A DNA stretch of 28,472 bases from an uncultured Oscillibacter sp. GTDB taxonomy: Bacteria; Bacillota; Clostridia; Oscillospirales; Oscillospiraceae. Below, one piece after another: positions 14,436 through 21,752 of this stretch. Position 1 is the stretch's first letter; the number at the start of each line of letters is the position of its first letter. The stretch is taken from positions 1 through 28,472 of the forward strand of contig UQVS01000025.1 of NCBI GenBank assembly GCA_900544615.1, written 5' to 3'. The notes beneath the pieces were generated by a model that was given only the letters and a program-made list of their open reading frames with translations, made no database searches and was not told the origin of the DNA. A program made the position numbers and the translations under genes.

Positions 14436-15683
14436 TCAGATTTTTCTCACAACGCTGATAGCCGCAAAGCCTCCGCTGCGTTCTCCTGCCAGATCCATGG
14501 CAAAATACCGCATCTCGTCCATGGCATGGTCATGCTCCTTTCTCGGCGCATCCCTGCCGGATCTCTCATCCCAGCAGTACAGCGCCATTTCCCGCAGGCA
14601 GTCCCGGCAGGGTCTGCACAGCACGATCCGCCGCTGCCGCAGCAGGTCCGCCGTCACCCGGATTCCGTCCGCCACATCGTTGTCGGCCTTCATCACCTGC
14701 CAGCCCTTCCGCCGCAGCGTTTCGATAAAGCTGGCCGCCGACGGATCCACGATCACCCGCTGAATATCTCTCCCCGCCACCAGCTCCTCCAGCATTTCAG
14801 CGTACTCCGCGTCGGTTTTCTGCCGCCCCTCCCGCCGGGAATCGTAATAGACCTCCTCCACCCGATACCACACGCCGTTCTTTTCGCCCCAAAGTCCCAT
14901 GGACAGCGGGTTCACCGTCCCGTAATCCACAGAGACCCGCCACGCGGAAAACGGCCCATCCGGCACTTCTGCCGCGTCTTTATCGGGATCAAAGAAGTCA
15001 TACACCAGTCCCTGCGCCGCCGCCCATTCTCCCAGCACAAACCGCCGGTAGAATACGCCGGTGTACAGCCGCTCATACCGCTGCCGGATCTCCGGCGGCA
15101 GCCCCGGATTATCCTCCATGGTAAAGTGCAGCCGCAAAGCGCCCCGGCTCTCCGCCTTTTCGATCCACTCCTTGTAAAACCAGTGTTCCGGTCCCTCCGG
15201 GTTGCAGTTGAACCACAGCCGGCTGCCCCGGACGCTACACCGGGCCACCGCCTGCTCCACGAAGGCTCTGGGCATCAGCGCCGTCTCGTCCAGCAGCAAC
15301 CCCGCCAGCGTGCTGCCCTGGATCAGCGCCGCGCTGGAGGCGTCCTTTCCCCCAAAAAGCAAAAACTGATTTCTGTGTCCGGCGTACACCACTGTCAGTG
15401 TGTTGGCGGAGCGGTTCTCCCGCACCTCCATCCCGATCCGCCGGAGACACGGCACCAGCTCCGTCAGCAGATTCCGCCGCAGAGCGCCCACGGTCTTGCC
15501 GCACAGGGCGAACTGCCGTCCGTTAAAATCGTGCTGCGCCCATAAAAAGAAAGACAATCCCATGCAGAACGTCTTGCCGCTGCGAACAGCGCCATCGCAG
15601 ATCAACGCCTGCCAGCGGCACGTCTGCCACCATGTCAGCACCTGCCGCTGTTTGGGGGAAAAGCGGAGCGTCTCATTCTCCAT
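14436..15683 (-). CDS. xtmB: Terminase large subunit (packaging motor, XtmB-like)
   Basis: The 415-residue product is a PBSX-type large terminase, which pumps and cuts DNA at the portal. The ATPase part shows a Walker A-like GAVRSGKT (residues 31-38) and Walker B LLLDE (129-133). The nuclease part shows VSVDYG with Asp253, VIVDPSA with Asp314, and the DHAMDEMRYF segment with Asp386 and Asp390. All key acidic residues are present, so the motor appears intact. The start ATG 15683 overlaps the end of the small terminase gene by 11 bp. Intact packaging residues in an otherwise minimal cluster argue that DNA packaging is still selected. Relation to XtmB rests on order plus the motor motifs. Confidence 0.93.
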   Translation of the reverse strand: MENETLRFSPKQRQVLTWWQTCRWQALICDGAVRSGKTFCMGLSFFLWAQHDFNGRQFALCGKTVGALRRNLLTELVPCLRRIGMEVRENRSANTLTVVYAGHRNQFLLFGGKDASSAALIQGSTLAGLLLDETALMPRAFVEQAVARCSVRGSRLWFNCNPEGPEHWFYKEWIEKAESRGALRLHFTMEDNPGLPPEIRQRYERLYTGVFYRRFVLGEWAAAQGLVYDFFDPDKDAAEVPDGPFSAWRVSVDYGTVNPLSMGLWGEKNGVWYRVEEVYYDSRREGRQKTDAEYAEMLEELVAGRDIQRVIVDPSAASFIETLRRKGWQVMKADNDVADGIRVTADLLRQRRIVLCRPCRDCLREMALYCWDERSGRDAPRKEHDHAMDEMRYFAMDLAGERSGGFAAISVVRKI

Positions 15684-16131
15684 GCGCGTTCTCCTGCTCC
15701 TGTCCCAGTGCTGTCAGGGCCTGATACAGCGGGTCACTGCCCTGCGGTTCCCCGGTGTCCAGCAGCTTCCAAAGCGCCTCCAGCGCCCGCACCCGATCCA
15801 CCAGCTTGACCTCGATTCCCTTTTCTGATACTCTAAGCTCAGATACGGCTGACAGCTCCAGACCGCCGGTGTCCAGTTCTCCCCGGCGCAGGGCAAGCTG
15901 TACCGCGTCGTCCACCCGGCCAAAGGCCAGCCGTGCCAGCTGCCGCAGCACATCCTCCCGCTTCAGCTGATCCGCGGCGGCGCACCGCATCCGTTCCAGC
16001 TTCTGCTGGGTCGTCCGTTTCGCCAGCATGGCATATCCGTCTTTCCTTCCGATCTCCGCGGCGGCCCGTTCCGCATCCATGGTGCGGAGATACGCCCGGC
16101 AGAACCGTCCGTCCTCTTGCATTTCTTTCAA
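15673..16131 (-). CDS. xtmA: Terminase small subunit (XtmA-like)
   Basis: The product of about 152 residues fits the small terminase family, which recognises DNA for packaging. The N-terminal region RFCRAYLRTMDAERAAAEIGRKDGYAML matches the helix-turn-helix pattern (FC-x2-YL ... A-x2-AG-Y) of XtmA-like proteins. The middle VLRQLARLAFGRVDDAVQLAL and RALEALWKLLD helices form the expected oligomerisation part. Start TTG 16131 is proposed because GGGGGGGAG lies about 7 bases upstream; ATG 16122, three codons later, is an alternative. It is the first gene of the particle cluster, with its promoter region shared divergently with the sensor kinase. Confidence 0.8.
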   Translation of the reverse strand: MKEMQEDGRFCRAYLRTMDAERAAAEIGRKDGYAMLAKRTTQQKLERMRCAAADQLKREDVLRQLARLAFGRVDDAVQLALRRGELDTGGLELSAVSELRVSEKGIEVKLVDRVRALEALWKLLDTGEPQGSDPLYQALTALGQEQENAHGE

Positions 16132-16176
16132 ATCCGCTCCCCCCCTATTCAACCCCCCTGCCATTTTCCCGGAGCC

Positions 16177-16205
16177 GTGTATGGATCCATACACACCGCT
16201 GCCAA
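16177..16205 (-). promoter_or_regulatory. Perfect 18-bp palindrome overlapping particle-cluster promoter
   Basis: GTGTATGGATCCATACAC (16177-16194) is a perfect 18-bp palindrome. On the minus strand TTGGCA (16200-16205) is a good -35-like hexamer, and a -10-like CATACA lies about 16 bases downstream inside the palindrome. This is the layout of an operator that would let a dimeric regulator block, or control, the cluster promoter. The -10 match is weak, so promoter activity is uncertain; the palindrome itself is directly visible. Confidence 0.55.
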
Positions 16206-16264
16206 AATTGTTTTCTTCCCCTCTTTTCTCCGCTTTTTTTACGGCAAATTAACGCGCCGTCTGC

Positions 16265-16286
16265 TATACTGAAGATAGCAAGGAGG
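16265..16286 (+). promoter_or_regulatory. -10 element and ribosome site of the kinase gene
   Basis: TATACT (16265-16270) fits a -10 hexamer, and AAGGAGG (16280-16286) is a strong ribosome site 5 bases before ATG 16292. The leader is therefore very short. A convincing -35 is not seen, so transcription may need an activator. Confidence 0.45.
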
Positions 16287-16291
16287 TTTCT

Positions 16292-17383
16292 ATGTCCAAT
16301 TCTCATTCCAAACGTCCCCGTTTTTTCGAGTTGTTCCCCTTTTCCTTCCGAGATCTGAAGATCACGCTGCTGATCCTTCTTGTGGCTGTGACCTTCTGTA
16401 TTCTGCTCCAGCGCATGGAGCCAAGCGCCGGCTTTTCCATGCCCGTCTTTGTGCTGACGGTGCTCCTGACTTCCTGGCTCACCAACGGATACTTTTGGGG
16501 ACTGCTGTCTGCGGTGCTGGGCGTCATCGCCGTCAACTATTTTTTTACATACCCGTTCTGGTCCTTCAACCTGACCATCACTGGCTACCCGCTGTCCTTT
16601 CTGACCTTTCTTTCCGTTTCCATCATCACTTCCACGCTGACCACAAAGACCCGCCAGCTGGATAAGCTGCGTCTGGAAAACGAAAAGATTCGGATGCGGG
16701 CGGATCTGCTGCGTTCCGTATCCCACGATATCCGCACCCCGCTGACCTCCATTATCGGCTCCACCTCCGCCGTGCTGGATAACCCGGATCTCTCCACTGA
16801 AGACCGCCGCACGCTGCTTCAGGATGTCAAGCAGGAGGCGCAGTGGCTGATTCGGGTCGTGGAAAATCTGCTGTCCATCACCCGCATCGGCAGCGATCAG
16901 GCAGAGCTTGCCAAGCAGCCGGAGCCTGCCGAAGAGGTTCTGGCGGAAGCCGCCCAGAAAGCCCGGAAGCGCCTGCCCGATATCAAATTCTCCGTAGAAG
17001 TGCCGGATGATCTGCTGATGGTTCCCATGGATCCCATTCTGATCGAGCAGGTTCTCTCCAATCTCATTGAGAACGCCGCCACCCACGGCGTCACCACCAC
17101 CGCCATTCACCTCAGTGTAAAAGAGACGGAGGACGGCTTCGCCGCTTTCTCCGTCCGGGACAATGGCCGGGGCATCCCGCCCTCTCTGCTGCCCCATCTG
17201 TTTGATTATTCCATTCGCCACGCCTCCACCCCCACCGGGGACGGGAAGCGAAATATGGGGCTGGGCCTTTCCGTGTGCAGCGCTGTCGTCAAAGCGCACG
17301 GCGGCCGTCTCACGGCCCGCAATCACAAGGACGGCGCGGAGTTTATCTTCTGCCTGCCCGTTTCCAAGGAGGAATCCATATGA
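16292..17383 (+). CDS. Sensor histidine kinase, KdpD-like without sensor modules
   Basis: The 363-residue product has four membrane helices (about residues 23-40, 49-64, 66-86 and 100-118), the DUF4118 membrane block of KdpD. The kinase core follows: H-box RSVSHDIRTPLTSI with His145, N-box NLIENAATHG with Asn261, DNGRGIP and GLGLSVCSAVVKAHGG. Full KdpD is about 900 residues and carries N-terminal KdpD and USP domains that sense potassium; both are missing here, as in many Clostridia kinases. It should autophosphorylate at His145 and pass the phosphate to the regulator whose ATG overlaps its TGA by 4 bp. No kdpABC genes are near. It is divergent from the phage-like cluster. Confidence 0.88.
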   Translation: MSNSHSKRPRFFELFPFSFRDLKITLLILLVAVTFCILLQRMEPSAGFSMPVFVLTVLLTSWLTNGYFWGLLSAVLGVIAVNYFFTYPFWSFNLTITGYPLSFLTFLSVSIITSTLTTKTRQLDKLRLENEKIRMRADLLRSVSHDIRTPLTSIIGSTSAVLDNPDLSTEDRRTLLQDVKQEAQWLIRVVENLLSITRIGSDQAELAKQPEPAEEVLAEAAQKARKRLPDIKFSVEVPDDLLMVPMDPILIEQVLSNLIENAATHGVTTTAIHLSVKETEDGFAAFSVRDNGRGIPPSLLPHLFDYSIRHASTPTGDGKRNMGLGLSVCSAVVKAHGGRLTARNHKDGAEFIFCLPVSKEESI

Positions 17384-18090
17384 ATATCCGCGAGAAAATT
17401 CTGGTCATTGAGGACGAGAAAAGCATTGCCCACTTCATCTCCACCATTCTCACAGCCAACGGCTATGACGCCATGCGGGCCAGCAGCGGTGCCGAGGCCA
17501 TGTCCATGATCTCCTCTCACTGCCCCGATCTGGTGATTCTGGATCTGGGCCTGCCGGATATGGACGGTCTGGACATCCTGCGTCAGATCCGCAGCTGGTC
17601 TACCCTGCCGGTGGTCGTAGTCTCCGCCCGTTCTCATGAGCAGGATAAGGTTTCCGCTCTGGATCTGGGGGCTGACGATTACCTGACCAAGCCTTTCGGC
17701 ACGGATGAGCTGCTTGCACGGGTGCGGACAGCCATCCGCCATACCCGCACCTCCTCCGGCAACAGTGAGATCGCCCAGCAGGGAACCTATACAGTGGGCG
17801 AGCTGACCATTGATTACAACAAGCATCAGGTATTGATCCGCGGCGAGAACGCCAAGCTGACCCTCAGTGAATTCCGAATCGTGGCGCTCCTCGGCAAGCA
17901 CGCCGGCCGGGTTCTGACCTATGATTACATCATCAAGGAGCTGTGGGGGCCGCGCGCCAGCGGAGACAACCAGATTCTCCGGGTCAACATGGCCAACATC
18001 CGCCGCAAGATTGAAAAAAATCCCGCTGAGCCGGAATACCTCTTCACCGAGGTAGGCGTAGGCTACCGTATGGCAGAATCCGAAACCTGA
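17380..18090 (+). CDS. OmpR/KdpE-like response regulator
   Basis: The 236-residue product has a receiver domain with acidic pocket EDE (residues 11-13), phosphoacceptor Asp55 in LVILDLGLPDMDG and switch Lys104 in YLTKPF. The C-terminal OmpR-type winged helix (about 140-232) has LTLSEFRIVALLGKHAGRVLTYDYI and ILRVNMANIRRKIEKNP, characteristic of KdpE. It would bind DNA when phosphorylated by the preceding kinase. Start ATG 17380 lies within the kinase stop (ATGA), with AAGGAGG 7 bases upstream; a longer frame to 17275 overlaps the kinase gene and lacks support. Targets are unknown; the divergent palindrome at 16177-16194 is a possible site. Confidence 0.9.
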   Translation: MNIREKILVIEDEKSIAHFISTILTANGYDAMRASSGAEAMSMISSHCPDLVILDLGLPDMDGLDILRQIRSWSTLPVVVVSARSHEQDKVSALDLGADDYLTKPFGTDELLARVRTAIRHTRTSSGNSEIAQQGTYTVGELTIDYNKHQVLIRGENAKLTLSEFRIVALLGKHAGRVLTYDYIIKELWGPRASGDNQILRVNMANIRRKIEKNPAEPEYLFTEVGVGYRMAESET

Positions 18091-18121
18091 CCGTCGGCCG
18101 CGCCGCCATCCAGAAATGTTA

Positions 18122-18170
18122 AAGATCCCCCCAATCAGATCTGTCAGACAGGTCTGGTTGAGGGGATCTT
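18122..18170 (+). terminator. Long hairpin after the two-component genes
   Basis: AAGATCCCC followed by CAATCAGA (18122-18139 region) pairs with TCTGGTTG and GGGGATCTT (18151-18170 region), about 17 pairs with one bulge and one wobble. It stands about 30 bases after the regulator stop. There is no T-tract on the plus strand, so it may mark the message end by structure only. Confidence 0.45.
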
Positions 18171-18195
18171 CTGATGAAGCCGCAGATTTTTGGAA

Positions 18196-18248
18196 ATAAA
18201 AACGCCCCATTTGGCAGACAGCAGATCGCACCGTCTGGCAAATGGGGC
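18196..18248 (-). terminator. Intrinsic terminator of the aminotransferase gene
   Basis: On the minus strand GCCCCATTTG-CAGAC pairs with GTCTG-CAAATGGGGC (18204-18248) with one internal mismatch. It is followed directly by GTTTTTATTT. The hairpin lies 30 bases beyond the aminotransferase stop codon. Confidence 0.75.
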
Positions 18249-18278
18249 TTGTTATTTCAGGAGAAAGCGTTCTGTTCT

Positions 18279-19463
18279 TTACTTGCGGTAGGATTCCGCC
18301 AGCGCCTTGAACCGGGGCAGCGCCCGTTCGATCATTTCCGTCTGGACGCAATAGGCAATCCGGAAGTGGCCGGGAGCGCCGAAGCCGCTGCCGGGAACCA
18401 ACAGCAGATCAAACTGCTTGGCCCGTTCACTGAACGCCATGTCGTCCGGCTCCAGAGACTGGGGGAACAGGTAGAAGGCCCCGCCGGGCTGGGCCACATG
18501 ATATCCCATCTCCCGCAGGGCGTCCGTCAGCAGGGCGCAGTTGCGCTCATAAACACCGATGTCGGAGGTCAGATCGCAGCACCGGGATACCACCTGCTGG
18601 AACAGGCTGGGGGCATTCACATAGCCCAGAGAACGGCCGGCTCCGGCTGTGGCGGCATATACGGCCTCCGCGTCCGTCACCTGCTTCGGCACCAGCACAT
18701 AGCCCAGACGTTCGCCGGGCAAGGACAGGGATTTGGAGTAGGAGTAACACACAATGGTGTCCTTGTAGACCTGCGGAACCCAGGGAACCTCCACGCCGTG
18801 GAAGGCGATCTCCCGGTAAGGCTCGTCGGAGATCAGGTAGATAGGATGGCCATAAAGCGCTTCCTTGGCCCGGAGGATGGCCGCCAGCGTTTCCAGCGTC
18901 TGCCGGGAGTAGACCACGCCGGAGGGGTTATTGGGGGAATTGATGATCACGCCCTTGGTGCGGCAGGTCACAGCCTGCTCAAAAGCGGAAAAATCGATCT
19001 GGAAATGTTCGATCTCCGGCGGGATCACCTTGACCTTGCCCTTGGCCCCCTCAATGAACACCTGATATTCCGGGAAAAACGGCGCAAAGAGGATATACTC
19101 ATCGCCGGGGCAGGTCAGCCCATTGAACACGCAGCAAAGAGACGCCGCTGCGCCAACGGTCAGATACAGCTCGTCCGCCGTGTACTGCTCCCCAAAGCGA
19201 CGGTTCAGGGAATCCGCGATCCGCTGCCGTGCGCCGGCATCGCCGGGTGCGCTGGTATAGCAGTGGATAGTATCCGCCTGCTCCTTCAGCAGCTGAATGG
19301 CAGTGTCGTTCACTTCTGCCGGAGCGGGTACGCTGGGGTTACCCAGAGAAAAGTCAAACACGTTCTCCGCGCCGACCTCGGCCGCCCGCTGACGGCCGTA
19401 TTCAAACAGCTCCCGGATCACGGAACGGGCCGTACCCAGCTGCAGCATCCGTTGAGAAACCAT
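18279..19463 (-). CDS. PLP-dependent aminotransferase (class I/II)
   Basis: The 394-residue product is a fold-type I aminotransferase. It shows the N-terminal FDFSLGNPSVPAP, the cofactor segment GAAASLCCVFNGL, NSPNNPSGVVY near residues 175-185, the ISDEPYREI aspartate motif, and the Schiff-base lysine Lys244 in SYSKSLSLPGERLGY. A C-terminal FRIAYC arginine (the substrate carboxylate binder) is also present. It would move amino groups between an amino acid and a 2-oxo acid; the exact substrate cannot be read from sequence. Start ATG 19463 has GGAGG 8 bases upstream; a longer frame begins without a site. It is monocistronic with a good promoter and terminator. Confidence 0.9.
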   Translation of the reverse strand: MVSQRMLQLGTARSVIRELFEYGRQRAAEVGAENVFDFSLGNPSVPAPAEVNDTAIQLLKEQADTIHCYTSAPGDAGARQRIADSLNRRFGEQYTADELYLTVGAAASLCCVFNGLTCPGDEYILFAPFFPEYQVFIEGAKGKVKVIPPEIEHFQIDFSAFEQAVTCRTKGVIINSPNNPSGVVYSRQTLETLAAILRAKEALYGHPIYLISDEPYREIAFHGVEVPWVPQVYKDTIVCYSYSKSLSLPGERLGYVLVPKQVTDAEAVYAATAGAGRSLGYVNAPSLFQQVVSRCCDLTSDIGVYERNCALLTDALREMGYHVAQPGGAFYLFPQSLEPDDMAFSERAKQFDLLLVPGSGFGAPGHFRIAYCVQTEMIERALPRFKALAESYRK

Positions 19464-19520
19464 AGAAACGCCTCCTGACTTTGCAATCCGTTTTTGATTT
19501 GGCAAAAAGATACTGCTTTT

Positions 19521-19549
19521 ATTTTAACGCCCGCCGTCGCTGCTGTAAA
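19521..19549 (-). promoter_or_regulatory. Promoter of the aminotransferase gene
   Basis: On the minus strand TTTACA (19544-19549) and TAAAAT (19521-19526) are separated by 17 bases, a good sigma-A layout. They lie about 60 bases upstream of the start codon. Confidence 0.65.
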
Positions 19550-19688
19550 GCGGCATCCCCGCCCAATCGGCGCAGGAAAGTCCCCGCTTTTTTGTGTTTG
19601 TTTCACACAGATTTCCCTGCCGGGCAAGCACTTCCTCCGCAGCCGCAGCATTTTTTTTGCTTTTTTTTGCTTTAATATAAAAATTGAC

Positions 19689-19717
19689 TTGACAAATTGC
19701 TTCATTTGGGGTATCCT
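19689..19717 (+). promoter_or_regulatory. Promoter of tRNA-Cys
   Basis: TTGACA (19689-19694) and TATCCT (19712-19717) are separated by 17 bases and stand about 39 bases before the tRNA. This is a near-consensus promoter for a stable RNA. Confidence 0.8.
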
Positions 19718-19755
19718 AAACAAGCACGCACGGCCAGTGATTCACACGGCATAAT

Positions 19756-19830
19756 GGTGACATAGCCAAGTGGTAAGGCAAGGGTCTGCAAAACCCTGAT
19801 TCCCCGGTTCAAATCCGGGTGTCACCTCCA
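19756..19830 (+). tRNA. trnC: tRNA-Cys (anticodon GCA), CCA encoded
   Basis: The sequence folds as a full cloverleaf. The 7-bp acceptor GGTGACA pairs with TGTCACC, the anticodon stem AGGGT/ACCCT surrounds loop CTGCAAA with anticodon GCA, and the T-arm has GGTTCAAATC. The discriminator is T, typical of tRNA-Cys, and CCA is encoded. A near-consensus promoter is upstream and a terminator directly downstream. Its 3' side borders an integrase relic, so it is also an insertion site. Confidence 0.95.
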
Positions 19831-19835
19831 GAACG

Positions 19836-19870
19836 AAACCCTGTAACCGCAATGGTTACAGGGTTTTTAT
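19836..19870 (+). terminator. Intrinsic terminator after tRNA-Cys
   Basis: AAACCCTGTAACC (19836-19848) pairs perfectly with GGTTACAGGGTTT (19854-19866) around a 5-base loop, and the following bases continue TTTAT. It starts six bases after the tRNA CCA end. Confidence 0.85.
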
Positions 19871-19888
19871 CATGCTTGTTTTAAGGCG

Positions 19889-19931
19889 TTTACCCCATCT
19901 TTTACCCCTTACAGAAATTTTACCCCATTTT
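19889..19931. repeat. Three TTTACCCC repeats beside tRNA-Cys
   Basis: TTTACCCCAT (19889-19898), TTTTACCCCTT (about 19900-19910) and TTTTACCCCAT (about 19918-19928) lie in direct order between the tRNA terminator and the integrase relic. Short direct repeats here are typical of integrase arm-binding sites next to an attachment site. The function is inferred. Confidence 0.5.
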
Positions 19932-19991
19932 AGGAGCCGGAAACGGTCTTGATGAACTGCTCCATGCGGCTTGCGCTGTCCTGTTTCATTA
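19932..19991 (-). pseudogene. Tyrosine integrase 3'-end relic
   Basis: A 19-codon minus-strand frame (MKQDSASRMEQFIKTVSGS) resembles the last residues of tyrosine integrases of Clostridia mobile elements, which often end a few residues after the catalytic tyrosine helix. Upstream of the ATG the frame meets a stop and no integrase core is found. It points toward tRNA-Cys, which it borders, as integrases normally do. I read it as the tail of a deleted integrase from an element once inserted at this tRNA. The match is from recognition of a short tail only, so it is moderately uncertain. Confidence 0.45.
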
Positions 19992-20106
19992 TTCTACTGC
20001 ATCTTTGTCGGCGTGTTTGTCTAACATAAGATTGTGAACTGCAAATAATCAAGTTGATTCAGGAGATTAGACGGGAGAAAAAATAGATGCTACACATAAC
20101 AAGCAA

Positions 20107-20253
20107 CTACGCATTACAGACGAGCGCCACCGGGTCATCGAAGGGGTAGACTGCCTGAATGGTACCGACGACCAGTTCCTGCATGGCAGAAAGAGTGTGG
20201 TCGATCTCCTGCACCGCAGGCAGTTCCATGGGGCGCACCACAAGGACTTTCAT
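20107..20253 (-). pseudogene. Truncated DUF3846 protein gene
   Basis: The 48-codon frame starting KVLVVRPMELPAVQEIDHTLSAMQ and containing IQAVYPFDDPVALVCN matches the N-terminal half of DUF3846 proteins common in Clostridia mobile elements. Normal proteins continue for another 50 or more residues with a leucine-rich NRALRDEDG part; here the frame stops directly after VCNA. Function of the family is unknown. An in-frame TTG at 20289 with a poor site could lengthen it by 12 residues. The cut-off supports decay of the island beside tRNA-Cys. Confidence 0.65.
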
Positions 20254-20340
20254 TTTTTCTGTGCGGATATGGATTTCCTCCTTCTTCAAAAGAAAAGCGG
20301 CAGCGACAGATTCCTCTGCCGTTGCCGCAAATGGTGATTT

Positions 20341-20607
20341 TTATTCTTTTTTTGATGCCAGCGTCCGGGTCTTCAGCAGGGCATTCTCCAACGCCCGATG
20401 ATCTTCATGCTCCTGCCACCATTGTGGACGCAGGAATCCCAGCACCTCAGCTGCCCATTCATAATCGGCTCGTTCCAGTGCGCCGCCCAGCAGCCCCTGC
20501 CGGAATTTCCGATGCCGCTCCCGCACCGCCGGGTCCACGCTGTCCCGTTCCAGATACAATTCCAGAAAACCGCCGATGACAGCTGCTTCCTCCATCGTGT
20601 AAAACAT
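20341..20607 (-). CDS. Small helical protein of unknown function
   Basis: I do not recognise this 88-residue product. It is helical and charged, with MEEAAVIGGFLELYLERDSVDPAVRERHRKFRQGLL and a second segment GALERADYEWAAEVLGFLRPQWWQEHEDHRALENALL. There is no membrane helix or catalytic motif. Start ATG 20607 has GGAGGGG 7 bases upstream; the longer frame to 20730 has no such site. It lies 88 bases beyond the truncated DUF3846 gene and on the same strand, and was probably carried by the same element. Confidence 0.6.
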   Translation of the reverse strand: MFYTMEEAAVIGGFLELYLERDSVDPAVRERHRKFRQGLLGGALERADYEWAAEVLGFLRPQWWQEHEDHRALENALLKTRTLASKKE

Positions 20608-20751
20608 ATCCGCCCCTCCCGCAAACAGGGGATATTGTAACACAGACCGCGGAAAATGAACACCTCTTTTTTCACTCCGACTGCCTGTTGCGCGGATACC
20701 GCGCCTGTGATACACTGTGCTTACGAACAAAAATATGAGGAGGCGGCTGTG

Positions 20752-20961
20752 ATGATATGGTTTTGGGAGCTTTCATGGTTGTGGAAGATGCTTGGCGTCG
20801 CTTTACTGGTTTCTGCGGTATGCGTCGCCGCGGCCACGCTGATCGGCAAGGCGGCAAAAATCCGCCTTGGCAAAAAGGTTTTCCTGCTCGTTGGGATCTT
20901 GGCCTTTGTGATCTCTATTCTTGTGATCTTCTTCCTTGCACAGACACCAGCGCTGCTCTGA
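20752..20961 (+). CDS. Small two-helix membrane protein
   Basis: The 69-residue product has two membrane helices, about residues 13-31 (MLGVALLVSAVCVAAATLI) and 44-62 (VFLLVGILAFVISILVIFFL), joined by a basic loop KAAKIRLGKK. Function is unknown. The start ATG 20752 is chosen because AGGAGG lies 8 bases upstream; an upstream extension to 20656 has no site. It is on the plus strand between two minus-strand genes and ends 2 bp from the end of the following convergent gene. Confidence 0.65.
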   Translation: MIWFWELSWLWKMLGVALLVSAVCVAAATLIGKAAKIRLGKKVFLLVGILAFVISILVIFFLAQTPALL

Positions 20962-20962
20962 G

Positions 20963-21466
20963 TTACCGCTCCGAATCTCTGTTTCGCTCAGGTGCTCGCT
21001 TTGGCTTGTCGATCCTGCCGCTCCATACCTCGTCAATGGTCCTGCTCCACGCATCCCGAAGGGACTCCACCGGCAGGCCGTTGGCTTCAAAGCCTCGCTG
21101 GATCACGCGGTAATAATATGGGGACGGCAGTGCAGGCTGGCGGCAATACGGCTCTGCCATGATATAGACCATGACGGGGAGCTCAGCGCCAGCCGCGTCT
21201 TTAACAGTCATCGTTTCTTTCGTGTAGTGGCGGGGATACCCCTCATACCGGTTCAGAGACTGTTCACAGTTTTTCGTGAGCTTCCACAGCAGTCCGTGGA
21301 CAGTATTGCCTTTCCGGGGCGCCACCGTAGCAAAGCCGCTGCCGCGGAACCGCAGTTCGTAGTTTTCCACCCTGACCAGTCCCACGATCTCGGCATCCGG
21401 ACAGCGCTGCGCCATCTGCTCCAGATCAAGGTTGCTGCCGTAGGCAAAATACAGATTTTCCCCCAC
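20963..21466 (-). CDS. Gamma-glutamylcyclotransferase-like protein (AIG2 family)
   Basis: The 167-residue product shows the family mark YFAYGSNL at residues 6-13 (glutamyl-binding YGSN), the NRYEGYP motif with the likely catalytic Glu75, and a final PYYYRVIQRGF helix common in the family. Members cyclise gamma-glutamyl amines to 5-oxoproline or act on related small peptides in the cytosol; the substrate is not known here. The start is a GTG with GGAGG 6 bases upstream. It is convergent with the small membrane gene. Related genes occur often as cargo of clostridial mobile elements. The C-terminal tail is highly charged (KPKRAPERNRDSER) and variable. Confidence 0.85.
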   Translation of the reverse strand: MGENLYFAYGSNLDLEQMAQRCPDAEIVGLVRVENYELRFRGSGFATVAPRKGNTVHGLLWKLTKNCEQSLNRYEGYPRHYTKETMTVKDAAGAELPVMVYIMAEPYCRQPALPSPYYYRVIQRGFEANGLPVESLRDAWSRTIDEVWSGRIDKPKRAPERNRDSER

Positions 21467-21522
21467 GTCACACCTCCAGCACCGGCAGTCTGTGTGCAGG
21501 CTATTGTGATGTTTGATGTTAG

Positions 21523-21571
21523 AAAAGCCGCCCTGGGCATCTGATGATCTCAGAAGCCCAGGGCGGCTTTT
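21523..21571. terminator. Very long hairpin upstream of the cyclotransferase gene
   Basis: AAAAGCCGCCCTGGGC (21523-21538) pairs perfectly with GCCCAGGGCGGCTTTT (21556-21571). A further TCTGA/TCAGA stem lies within its loop, so the total is about 21 bp. It has A and T tails, so it can act as a bidirectional terminator. It separates the lipoprotein gene from the cyclotransferase gene. Confidence 0.75.
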
Positions 21572-21752
21572 CCATATATGATTCGGTTGCTTTTAACTGC
21601 GGCGTTTACGGGCTTACACGGCGCTTTCTTCGTAGGGTGTGTCCGTATATATCCGCAGTGTCTGCTTGATCGGCCACACAGGGCGCGACAGGGGACTGTG
21701 CGGGGGTATAAATCTGTTTCCTAAGAAACAGGCTTCCTGCCTTATGTGCTGT
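21572..21752. other. Non-coding stretch between terminator and lipoprotein gene
   Basis: This 180-bp stretch holds no supported gene. It contains a short inverted repeat GTTTC-CTAA-GAAAC at about 21716-21729. It may be remnant DNA of an older insertion. Confidence 0.3.

Noticed and set aside
4111..15683. Long plus-strand open frames across the particle cluster
   Set aside because: They are antisense frames in GC-rich DNA; they lack ribosome sites and family motifs, while the minus-strand genes are clear.
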